From assembly GCA_964446295.1 (NCBI GenBank), contig CAYUNR010000056.1, forward strand, positions 1 through 9,377: a stretch of 9,377 bases of DNA. The letters are read 5' to 3'. Under the pieces are notes generated by a model. The model saw nothing but the letters and a program-made list of their open reading frames with translations. It ran no database searches and was not told the DNA's origin. This DNA is from CAITNM01 sp964446295. Its GTDB lineage: Bacteria > Pseudomonadota > Alphaproteobacteria > Paracaedibacterales > CAITNM01. Shown in pieces: positions 1 through 6,225 of this stretch. The position numbers were made by a program, and so were the translations under genes. The number at the start of each line of letters is the position of its first letter. Position 1 is the first letter of the stretch.

Positions 1-182
1 GCAGATGTTTTGCCCTTGTTTGTAGCAAGTTCATAGCTAACTCTTTGACCTTCATTTAAAGTCGCAAGTCCTGCGCGTTCTAGTGCACTAATGTGAACGA
101 ACACATCGCTGCCACCATTTTCAGGTTGAATGAATCCAAAGCCTTTAGTTGCGTTAAACCATTTCACTGTACCTGTTGCCAT
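1..182 (-). CDS. cspA: Cold-shock protein, CspA family (3' end outside window)
   Basis: This is a small OB-fold nucleic-acid-binding protein that acts as an RNA chaperone in the cytoplasm. Sixty complete codons are visible. The protein begins MATGTVKWFNATKGFGFIQP, with the RNP1 motif KGFGFI at residues 14-18 and its flank, and the RNP2 motif VFVHI at residues 27-31, both typical of the family. The aromatic residues of the binding face (W8, F9, F15, F17, F28, H30) are present. The family is usually about 65-70 residues long, so only the last few residues are missing. The start is well supported by AAGGAGA at 188-194, a few bases upstream of the ATG. The wording is closest to alphaproteobacterial CspA proteins as I remember them. 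A promoter about 200 nt upstream gives the gene a long leader, as is usual for cold-shock genes. Which cspA paralogue this is cannot be told. Confidence 0.95.
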   Translation of the reverse strand, partial: MATGTVKWFNATKGFGFIQPENGGSDVFVHISALERAGLATLNEGQRVSYELATNKGKTS

Positions 183-385
183 TTTAGTCTCCTTAATTAG
201 TTTCGTGTTTGTCATTTTAACTATTAAAATAACCGTTAAGAGTTTATGTCCCTAACTTTCCAGTTAAGTCACCCTTTGTCAACACTGTCTGGATGTATCT
301 GGAGAATATTGTTTTATGTGTACACAAAATTATGTTCAATAGCATTATGGCAGACTTGAGTATCTTAAGAGTAGTAGTAAACATC
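183..385 (-). promoter_or_regulatory. Long 5' leader of the cold-shock gene
   Basis: About 200 nt lie between the predicted transcription start (near 385) and the cspA ATG. Long structured leaders that act in temperature-dependent translation are a known property of cspA mRNAs. Visible elements are a 7-bp hairpin with a 3-nt loop at 214-230 (arms ATTTTAA and TTAAAAT), which lies about 20 nt upstream of the Shine-Dalgarno at 188-194, and an 8-bp palindrome GTGTACAC near 318-325. No clear copy of the E. coli cold box was recognised. A second TTGACA occurs on this strand at 277-282, but no acceptable -10 follows it. The leader role is inferred from its length and position. Confidence 0.5.
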
Positions 386-391
386 TTTTTT

Positions 392-419
392 ATTGTACAT
401 TAATTTAGAGGGTTGTCAA
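392..419 (-). promoter_or_regulatory. Sigma70-type promoter for cspA
   Basis: Read on the minus strand there is a perfect -35 TTGACA (414-419), a 16-bp spacer and a -10 TACAAT (392-397, five of six consensus bases). Transcription would start near 385 and run toward cspA. No hairpin terminator was seen between the stop of the upstream minus-strand gene (471) and this promoter, so some read-through from that gene is possible. Confidence 0.6.
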
Positions 420-470
420 CATTCTTGTAATTTAGTTTTTATTGGAATACGCACAGTTCAGAAATGATTT

Positions 471-2096
471 TTATTTAGCTGTCACACCAATTTTTTCTGT
501 TTTTAAAAATTCTGCCCTTCCGTTGGTTTTTTTCCAGGGCATGTATTCATAATTGGTATGCAATTCGGTGCCATGAACAAATTGCAGAGTGGGATTTTCA
601 TTAGGGTTAGTAATCTCTGCCCCGAAAAGTTTTGCTATTTGCTTACCTAAATCGTAGTGACTGCAAATCTTTTGACTTTTTATGTAGTGATTTAGGCTAT
701 GGTCAGTATTGATTGCATAAGCCCAAACCGGCACATCCACAACTTCTGAACGCATGAGGTTATGGCCAAATAGGCCATCTTCACCAACTAACTGACCATG
801 ATCACTTGTAAAAACAACGACGGTATCGCTGGGTAGAATTTTTTTAACACACGCAATGCACTCTTTTACCCAATGATCATGATATGAAATAGCATGAGAA
901 TATTCGTTTCTGGTTTGTAGCTCTCTAGAATTTGTAGTTTTTCTTGCTTCCAATACGGGAGAGTATTTTTCCCAATTGCTATAAGGCTCGTGTATGTGTC
1001 GCAGATGAATAACGATAAAGTTTTTATCACCAAATTCTTGGCCTGTTAAAACATCAAATAAGGCTTCGTCTCCCTTCTCTTTTAAAGATTTTAGGGTGTC
1101 TTTTTTAAAGCTGTAAATGTCAATAAATTGTGTGCCAATTTCATGAAATAACCCCTCACCTTGGGCAGAAATTAAAAATGTTTTGTACCCCTGGTGACGC
1201 GCCAAACGAAATAAATTTGCAGCTTTACTATTGATTAGATCGGTGAAACCTGGGTTATGACAATTATTAAAAAACAATTGCAAACCAGTCAGCGTATCTA
1301 CACTGTTTGAAATTCCCTTGGTATATGCAAAATTTGTGTCGCTCTTTAATTTTTCTAGGAATGGAGTATTGGGTTCGCCATAACCGTAAAGCTGCATATA
1401 CCGGCTACTCACGCTTTCTCCCATTATGAAAACAACATTTTTAACTTTGGGCTTACCATAGGTAATAACATAAGGTTTGTAATGAAAATCATGCAATTTC
1501 ACTTGCTTGTTAACTAACCAATCTGAAAAAGCCCTTAGGGTGTTATGGAGGGTGCTTGAAATAGGTTTAGTGTGAAACAGCTGGTGCCCCTTTAGATATG
1601 ACAACATTGGGTTAACCGCTAACGCTAATAAAACCACACCCCACATAAACGGTGTATGCCTGCATTTCTTCGTATACAGCACGGCAGCAATAAAAAATGC
1701 TAATGATAAAGCTTGCGCCAACCATACAGGCCATAAGCTACCAATCATTGACGTGCCTGCATCAAAAACCTCATCAAATTCAACAAATGCTTTAGTAATG
1801 TCTTGGCTATTAATAGGTGCACCAAAATAAGCCCAATGATTAAGTTGCACAGCTTGAGCAATGGTAATAATCCCTACAATAGTAAAAAGAAATCTGCGAC
1901 TTTTAACCATACTTAATACCAAAGATAAGGCCAGCACGCTTATGAGTGTAGTAAGGGGAATCGTGCAACTAAGCATTTTTGTGACATGCCCCAAATACAA
2001 ATCAGGCAACAAAAACCCAAAGGAAAATAAGGCCGCACAAACAATATTTTGTCTTGAAATCATATACAGCATATTTCCCAAAATTAAAGTTTTCAT
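471..2096 (-). CDS. Phosphoethanolamine transferase-like membrane sulfatase-family protein
   Basis: Inner-membrane enzyme of the EptA/CptA/OpgE alkaline-phosphatase superfamily, 541 aa, the usual length. Five hydrophobic segments fill the first 170 residues (about 16-36, 42-64, 68-88, 120-141, 148-166), and a periplasmic catalytic domain follows. Metal and catalytic residues can be matched to the family: GES with E227, the nucleophile candidate T270 in VDTLTG, H369 in HIHEPY, and D432-H433 in SDHG. Family members move phosphoethanolamine from phosphatidylethanolamine to lipid A, heptose or periplasmic glucans. The acceptor here cannot be read from sequence. The Thr segment lacks the CGTSTA wording of EptA/MCR enzymes, so a lipid A role should not be assumed. 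The start at 2096 has only a weak AGAAGAA upstream; Met9 and Met12 are alternative starts. The ATG overlaps a divergent ORF carrying an RND pump remnant. Confidence 0.85.
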   Translation of the reverse strand: MKTLILGNMLYMISRQNIVCAALFSFGFLLPDLYLGHVTKMLSCTIPLTTLISVLALSLVLSMVKSRRFLFTIVGIITIAQAVQLNHWAYFGAPINSQDITKAFVEFDEVFDAGTSMIGSLWPVWLAQALSLAFFIAAVLYTKKCRHTPFMWGVVLLALAVNPMLSYLKGHQLFHTKPISSTLHNTLRAFSDWLVNKQVKLHDFHYKPYVITYGKPKVKNVVFIMGESVSSRYMQLYGYGEPNTPFLEKLKSDTNFAYTKGISNSVDTLTGLQLFFNNCHNPGFTDLINSKAANLFRLARHQGYKTFLISAQGEGLFHEIGTQFIDIYSFKKDTLKSLKEKGDEALFDVLTGQEFGDKNFIVIHLRHIHEPYSNWEKYSPVLEARKTTNSRELQTRNEYSHAISYHDHWVKECIACVKKILPSDTVVVFTSDHGQLVGEDGLFGHNLMRSEVVDVPVWAYAINTDHSLNHYIKSQKICSHYDLGKQIAKLFGAEITNPNENPTLQFVHGTELHTNYEYMPWKKTNGRAEFLKTEKIGVTAK

Positions 2097-2403
2097 GATG
2101 AATATTTCTTCTGACAGAGATGTTGGGCAATGTCAATATTTCAGGAAAAACACATATGGTAGTTACAAGCCAATTATGATGACTACTGCTGCCATGGTAG
2201 TACTAGGTTGTATCCCTTTAAGCCTAGCGTCTGGTCCAGGAGCTGAAATTCGCCAGTCCCTGGCAGGAGTGTTAATAGGTGGTTTATGCTTTGGAACAAT
2301 CAGCACTTTGTTTTTGTTTCCAAGATTAGCCGCATTTGTAAAGAAAGCTAACCGAAAGGATATTGCTATTTTTATTAGCAATAAAACGAAAAAAGATAAA
2401 TAA
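2095..2403 (+). pseudogene. C-terminal remnant of an RND multidrug efflux transporter
   Basis: The frame reads KPIMMTTAAMV, then LSLASGPGAEIRQSLAGVLI, then GG and TISTLFLFPRLAAF. This matches the last two membrane helices of AcrB/MdtC/MexB-type RND permeases, where R-x-RPI-x-MTT, GxGAExRxxxG-x-x-x-x-GG and TLFxxPxxY are conserved. RND permeases are about 1,000-1,050 residues long; only about 80 residues with homology remain, from about 2158 to the stop at 2403. Upstream of 2158 the frame stays open, with ATG codons at 2095 and 2098, but the text no longer resembles the family and soon runs antisense into the 5' end of the transferase gene. A functional pump is impossible. A short membrane peptide could still be made, but no Shine-Dalgarno supports this. 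The likely origin is a deletion or rearrangement that removed the rest of the pump operon. Confidence 0.75.
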
Positions 2404-2464
2404 ATATCGCCGTTTTCTTAAGTATGTGTTATTATCTACTTGTCTCATGTAATCAACCATAATT

Positions 2465-3832
2465 GTGACCTCTATAAAAATAATTCTTCTTAGCTTTTTT
2501 ATGTATTTTTCATTTTTAAGTGCCTCAACTTACACTGAGCCTTTAGAAGAATCATTTATCTCAGAAACAAAAAGAGCCATTGAAACTACTTTGGTTGAGC
2601 TAAAGCACGCAATTAATTCCAGAAATGCTCAAAAATGCAGCGAATGCACTGTGGCTCTAAATGGTGCACTTAATGCAGCCTTCCCTTCTGGAGCTAACAT
2701 AGACTCATCAATACGATCTTACTTACACGATATTAGGCACCACTTAGCACTTTTAACAGATTCATTTGCAGAACAACCATCCCTAGAACTAGGAAATATT
2801 CAAGCTGCAGGGATTGAAGCTTTAAGTCTCCTCATTCCTAAAATTTATCAACGAAATCAGCAGATATCATCTTTTTCTGCTGCAAAGATTTCTACTCTTG
2901 TAGAAAGTACCGTTCATTTAAGCGCCTACCATGCAAAACAAAAAGATGTTGAATTTGTCTATAAACCATGCCCACAGTTAGAAAAATTTATGGTAACAGA
3001 AGAGAGCGCTGCCTTAGCAATTAGACGAGTTCTTTTTAATTTATTACATAACGCAGTACACTATACAACTAATCAACAATATCAACGTCAAGTAATACTT
3101 CGAACAGCTATTGATGATGCAACAAATATGAAGCGTTCATACGCACAATTTATTATCACCGATACTGGCGTAGGGATCTCTTCAGATGATTTTAAAAAAT
3201 TATTTATACAAGGATTTCGTGGTAGCCAAGCAAAAACATATACTGGGTCTGGAACTGGTTTGGCTACTTGTAAAAAGCTAGTTGAAGATATTGGTGGAGA
3301 AATACATGCTATATCTCTTGGAAAAGATACTGGCTCTTGCTTTTGGTTTAAAGCACCAGCTTTATTTGATGAAACTGCTATTACTGCCACCACAACTGTC
3401 ATTGAAAGAAAAAGCATTAAAGCGTCATATATGAAAGTACTTATTGTTGATGACACTCGTTCAGCACGAAAAGTCTTGGCAAATGCTATGAAAAATTGTG
3501 GCATTGGAATACTTGAAAAATATATTGATGAAGCAGAGGACGGAGAGACGGCTCTAGAAAAAAATATTGATCAATATGATTTAATTTTGATGGATATGTG
3601 TCTAGGGTCCAAAAAAATGGATGGATCGCAAGTCACACGGACAATTCGCACAAGGAATATAAAGCAGCCTGTTATTTTTTCTATCTCTGGTGATACTGAT
3701 GCTGAATCAATGACAAGTGCGTTAAACGCAGGAATAGATGACTTTTTCTCAAAAGGAACAAAACCTGAAATGCTGAAGGTGCTTTTAGAAAAATATTTTC
3801 ATTTTGAAGTATCACCTGCTTGTTTGGTTTGA
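2465..3832 (+). CDS. Hybrid histidine kinase-receiver protein with N-terminal signal-like segment
   Basis: 455 aa. Residues 5-21 form one hydrophobic stretch after a lysine, with possible cleavage near residues 20-23, and no other membrane segment follows. A dimerisation/phosphoacceptor region has the H-box-like LHDIRHHLALL (H88, followed by D89). The HATPase domain spans about 165-300: N-box NLLHNAVHYT with N192 and N196, G1 DTGVGI at 233-238, an F-box near FIQGFRG, and G2 GSGTGL at 261-266. A receiver domain spans about 323-446, with acidic D329-D330, phosphoacceptor D377, S408 and K430. All catalytic residues are present, so both modules look active. The linker between D377 and MDG is two residues longer than usual. 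The start is GTG, with an in-frame stop at 2450 and no Shine-Dalgarno. The input signal and partner are unknown. If the N-terminus is a cleaved signal peptide, the kinase would lie outside the cytoplasm; if it is an anchor with the C-terminus inside, the protein is a conventional membrane-tethered sensor. I cannot decide between these. Confidence 0.85.
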   Translation: MTSIKIILLSFFMYFSFLSASTYTEPLEESFISETKRAIETTLVELKHAINSRNAQKCSECTVALNGALNAAFPSGANIDSSIRSYLHDIRHHLALLTDSFAEQPSLELGNIQAAGIEALSLLIPKIYQRNQQISSFSAAKISTLVESTVHLSAYHAKQKDVEFVYKPCPQLEKFMVTEESAALAIRRVLFNLLHNAVHYTTNQQYQRQVILRTAIDDATNMKRSYAQFIITDTGVGISSDDFKKLFIQGFRGSQAKTYTGSGTGLATCKKLVEDIGGEIHAISLGKDTGSCFWFKAPALFDETAITATTTVIERKSIKASYMKVLIVDDTRSARKVLANAMKNCGIGILEKYIDEAEDGETALEKNIDQYDLILMDMCLGSKKMDGSQVTRTIRTRNIKQPVIFSISGDTDAESMTSALNAGIDDFFSKGTKPEMLKVLLEKYFHFEVSPACLV

Positions 3833-3841
3833 TAAACGTAA

Positions 3842-3870
3842 TAAAAAAACAGGCCCCAAACTGAGGCCTG
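3842..3870 (-). terminator. Rho-independent terminator of groESL
   Basis: On the minus strand a 6-bp GC-rich stem (CAGGCC at 3865-3870 complement, pairing with GGCCTG at 3850-3855 complement) with a 9-nt loop is followed directly by a run of seven T residues. This is a textbook intrinsic terminator placed about 50 nt after the groEL stop. On the plus strand the same hairpin lies 17 nt after the kinase gene stop at 3832, but it has no T-run on that side, so it would terminate that transcript less well. Confidence 0.85.
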
Positions 3871-3885
3871 CTTAATAGAAGATGG

Positions 3886-3905
3886 ATTCCCGTTTTCACG
3901 GGAAT
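3886..3905. repeat. dRS3-like 20-bp palindrome (ATTCCC-N8-GGGAAT)
   Basis: Arms ATTCCCGT (3886-3893) and ACGGGAAT (3898-3905) pair perfectly over 8 bp around a 4-nt loop. The element exactly fits ATTCCC-N8-GGGAAT, the pattern of the neisserial dRS3 repeat. Similar GGATTCCCG...CGGGAATGA repeats are scattered in many proteobacteria and give spurious peptides of the IPVKTGIH type, which is what the minus strand shows here. It lies in the groEL 3' UTR between the stop codon and the terminator. Only one copy is seen in this window, so its repeat status rests on recognition and not on a second copy. Confidence 0.6.
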
Positions 3906-3921
3906 GATATAGTTGGTTGGA

Positions 3922-5577
3922 TTAATAATCCATTCCACCCATACCGCCCATGCCACCCATACCACCTGGCATACCTGCAGGAGCTGAAGATTTAGTTTCA
4001 GGCTTTTCTGCAATCATTGCTTCAGTTGTAATAAGTAGGCTTGCAATTGATGCTGCATCTTGAAGTGCTGTACGCACAACTTTAGTTGGGTCAATAATGC
4101 CAGACTTAATCATGTCAACGTATTCACCGCTCTGTGCATCAAAACCAAATGAGAAAGCATCATTGTCAAGGATTTTACCTACAACAATTGATCCATCCGC
4201 ACCAGCGTTAATAGCGATTTGACGGCAAGGAGTTGTTATCGCTTGACGAACAATGCGAATACCAACTTCTTGATCTCCATTAGCACCTTTTAAGCTTTCA
4301 ATAGCTTTTAAGCTACGAAGCAACGCTACACCACCACCAGGAACGATACCTTCTTCGATAGCAGCGCGTGTTGCATGCATAGCATCTTCAACGCGGTCCT
4401 TGCGTTCTTTAACTTCTAATTCAGTTGCACCACCCACGCGAATAACAGCAACACCACCGCTAAGCTTAGCTAGGCGTTCTTGTAGTTTCTCACGGTCATA
4501 GTCTGAAGTCGTTTCAGCAACTTGTGCACGGATTTGTGCGCAACGAGCTTGGATCTGGTCTTTGCTACCAACGCCATCAACAATAACAGTATCATCTTTG
4601 CTGATAACAACTTTTTTAGCAGTACCAAGCATTGAAATGTCAACATTTTCAAGCTTAATGCCCATATCTTCAGAAACAACAGTACCACCAGTTAGGATAG
4701 CAATATCTTCAACCATAGCTTTGCGACGATCACCAAAACCAGGAGCTTTCACTGCAGCAACTTTTAGACCACCACGTAACTTGTTTACAACCAATGTTGC
4801 AAGCGCTTCGCCTTCAACATCTTCCGCAATAATTAGAAGCGGACGACCTGATTGCACTACAGTTTCTAGAACTGGAAGCATTGCTTGTAGACCTGAAAGT
4901 TTCTTTTCAATAATAAGAATGTAAGGGTTCTCTAGTTCACAAACCATTTTTTCAGAATTGGTCACAAAATATGGAGAAATATATCCACGGTCAAATTGCA
5001 TACCTTCAACTACATCAAGCTCAGTTTGAAGTGACTTTGCTTCTTCAATAGTGATAACGCCTTCTTTGCCAACTTTTTGTACAGCTTCAGCAAGCATCAA
5101 ACCAATTTCACGTTCTCCGTTAGCAGAAATAGTAGCAACTTGTGCAATTTCTTCATTAGTTGAAACTGGACGGCTATTTTTCTTTATGTTTGCAATAACA
5201 ACTTCAACAGCCATATCAACGCCACGCTTAACATCCATAGGGTTCATGCCAGCAGCGACAGCTTTAACACCCTCGCGAACAATAGCTTGAGCCAAAACGG
5301 TTGCAGTTGTTGTACCATCACCAGCTAAATCACTGGTTTTGCTAGCAACTTCGCGCAACATTTGAGCGCCCATGTTTTCAAAACGATCTGATAATTCAAT
5401 TTCCTTAGCAACTGAAACACCGTCTTTAGTGATACGAGGAGCACCATAAGATTTTTCAATTACAACGTTACGACCTTTTGGTCCAAGTGTTACCTTTACC
5501 GCATCGGCCAAGATATCAACACCGCGCAACATTTTGTCGCGAGCGTCTGTATTAAAGCGTACTTCTTTTGCAGCCAT
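3922..5577 (-). CDS. groEL: Chaperonin GroEL (60 kDa)
   Basis: ATP-dependent protein-folding chamber that works with GroES in the cytoplasm. It is 551 aa, the normal length. The nucleotide-binding motif GDGTTTATV contains D87, the VKVTLGPKGRNVVI block is intact, the family signature AAIEEGIVPGGG is present near residues 405-416, and RVEDAMHATRA carries the ATPase aspartate. The C-terminus is the flexible tail GMPGGMGGMGGMGGMDY. The sequence style is alphaproteobacterial. The start at 5577 is preceded by AAGGAG about 8 nt upstream. The gene follows groES after 34 bp and shares its CIRCE-controlled promoter; a terminator lies downstream at 3842-3870. Nothing suggests loss of function. In host-associated bacteria GroEL is often highly expressed, but expression cannot be judged here. 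Confidence 0.99.
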   Translation of the reverse strand: MAAKEVRFNTDARDKMLRGVDILADAVKVTLGPKGRNVVIEKSYGAPRITKDGVSVAKEIELSDRFENMGAQMLREVASKTSDLAGDGTTTATVLAQAIVREGVKAVAAGMNPMDVKRGVDMAVEVVIANIKKNSRPVSTNEEIAQVATISANGEREIGLMLAEAVQKVGKEGVITIEEAKSLQTELDVVEGMQFDRGYISPYFVTNSEKMVCELENPYILIIEKKLSGLQAMLPVLETVVQSGRPLLIIAEDVEGEALATLVVNKLRGGLKVAAVKAPGFGDRRKAMVEDIAILTGGTVVSEDMGIKLENVDISMLGTAKKVVISKDDTVIVDGVGSKDQIQARCAQIRAQVAETTSDYDREKLQERLAKLSGGVAVIRVGGATELEVKERKDRVEDAMHATRAAIEEGIVPGGGVALLRSLKAIESLKGANGDQEVGIRIVRQAITTPCRQIAINAGADGSIVVGKILDNDAFSFGFDAQSGEYVDMIKSGIIDPTKVVRTALQDAASIASLLITTEAMIAEKPETKSSAPAGMPGGMGGMGGMGGMDY

Positions 5578-5611
5578 GTTATATTCTCCTTAAATATATG
5601 AATTGATTAGG

Positions 5612-5908
5612 TTAAGCGGCTTTTTCAATAATGCCCATGATGTCGGATTCCTTCATCACTAGGTAGTCTTGGCCATCAATCTTAATTTCAGTGCCTGACC
5701 ACTTACCAAACAATACGCGATCGCCTGATTTTACGTCCAAAGCAATAACACTTCCTTGCTCATTACGTGCACCAGATCCAACCGCTACAACTTCGCCTTC
5801 CATAGGCTTTTCTTTTACTGTGTCTGGGATAATGATCCCGCCAGCAGTTTTTGCTTCTTGTTCAATGCGTTTGACCATTACGCGGTCATGCAAAGGGCGA
5901 AATTTCAT
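5612..5908 (-). CDS. groES: Co-chaperonin GroES (10 kDa)
   Basis: Heptameric lid of the GroEL chamber, 98 aa, the usual length. It starts MKFRPLHDRVMVKRIE, followed by the mobile-loop segment EAKTAGGIIIPDTVKEKP that docks onto GroEL. The roof segment and the conserved GDRVLFGKWSGTEIKIDG block come next, and the protein ends in MKESDIMGIIEKAA. The start at 5908 has a strong AAGGAGAG site within 6-12 nt. It is the first gene of the groES-groEL operon, 34 bp upstream of groEL, with a CIRCE operator about 46 bp upstream of its start. The wording is typical of alphaproteobacteria. Confidence 0.99.
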   Translation of the reverse strand: MKFRPLHDRVMVKRIEQEAKTAGGIIIPDTVKEKPMEGEVVAVGSGARNEQGSVIALDVKSGDRVLFGKWSGTEIKIDGQDYLVMKESDIMGIIEKAA

Positions 5909-5954
5909 ATGCTCTCTCCTTTTGATTTAGTTTTTAAAATTCAAGATTGTGTTG

Positions 5955-5981
5955 TTAGCACTCAATCTTTATGAGTGCTAA
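5955..5981. promoter_or_regulatory. CIRCE operator (HrcA binding site)
   Basis: Perfect inverted repeat TTAGCACTC-N9-GAGTGCTAA (arms 5955-5963 and 5973-5981), identical to the consensus CIRCE element. The HrcA repressor binds this site and releases it on heat shock when GroEL is titrated by unfolded proteins. It overlaps the -10 end of the groES promoter, the right place for repression. It implies an hrcA gene elsewhere in the genome. Confidence 0.97.
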
Positions 5982-6008
5982 TAAAGCGAAAAACATAAAT
6001 TATGTCAA
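5980..6008 (-). promoter_or_regulatory. Promoter of groES-groEL
   Basis: On the minus strand a perfect -35 TTGACA (6003-6008), a 17-bp spacer and a -10 TTTATT (5980-5985) lead into the CIRCE element. Its arrangement fits a sigma70 housekeeping promoter under HrcA control. I did not see a separate RpoH-type promoter. The 317-bp gap between groES and the first Myb gene also holds the plus-strand promoter at 6151-6180; the rest (6009-6150) is AT-rich with nothing else recognised. Confidence 0.75.
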
Positions 6009-6150
6009 GGAATAAGATTCAGTTATATAAAATTTTTATGAAAAACAGAACTACATCTTACTTTCTTAAATTCAAGGTGTTTATTAACGATTTATTGACT
6101 CCGTGCATGATAATTTTAAAGCTAAGAATACTCTTGTTAAATTTTTATCC

Positions 6151-6180
6151 ATGACATTTATGCATTACAGTGGATATAAT
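6151..6180 (+). promoter_or_regulatory. Promoter of the first Myb-like gene
   Basis: ATGACA (6151-6156, five of six -35 bases), an 18-bp spacer and a perfect TATAAT (6175-6180). Transcription would begin near 6187, leaving a leader of about 39 nt before the ATG at 6226. No Shine-Dalgarno is seen in that leader. No equally good promoter was found before the second Myb-like gene, so both genes may be transcribed from here. Confidence 0.55.
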
Positions 6181-6225
6181 TAAACTATTATTTTAAAATA
6201 AACCATATTTTTAAACTATATATTT

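Noticed and set aside
244..384. 46-codon frame in the cspA leader as a confirmed gene
   Set aside because: There is no Shine-Dalgarno and no recognisable product; it is kept only as a possibility in the findings.
1861..2094. Plus-strand extension of the RND-remnant frame over the start of the transferase gene
   Set aside because: It is antisense to a well-supported membrane protein and has no resemblance to RND permeases; the frame is open only by chance.
3681..4013. Minus-strand frame with the text IPVKTGIH between the kinase and groEL genes
   Set aside because: It overlaps the ends of two real genes and the palindromic repeat; peptides of this kind are well-known artefacts of such repeats.
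4562..4924. Plus-strand frame inside groEL
   Set aside because: It is the Ser/Thr-rich complement of groEL coding sequence with no start signal or known domain.
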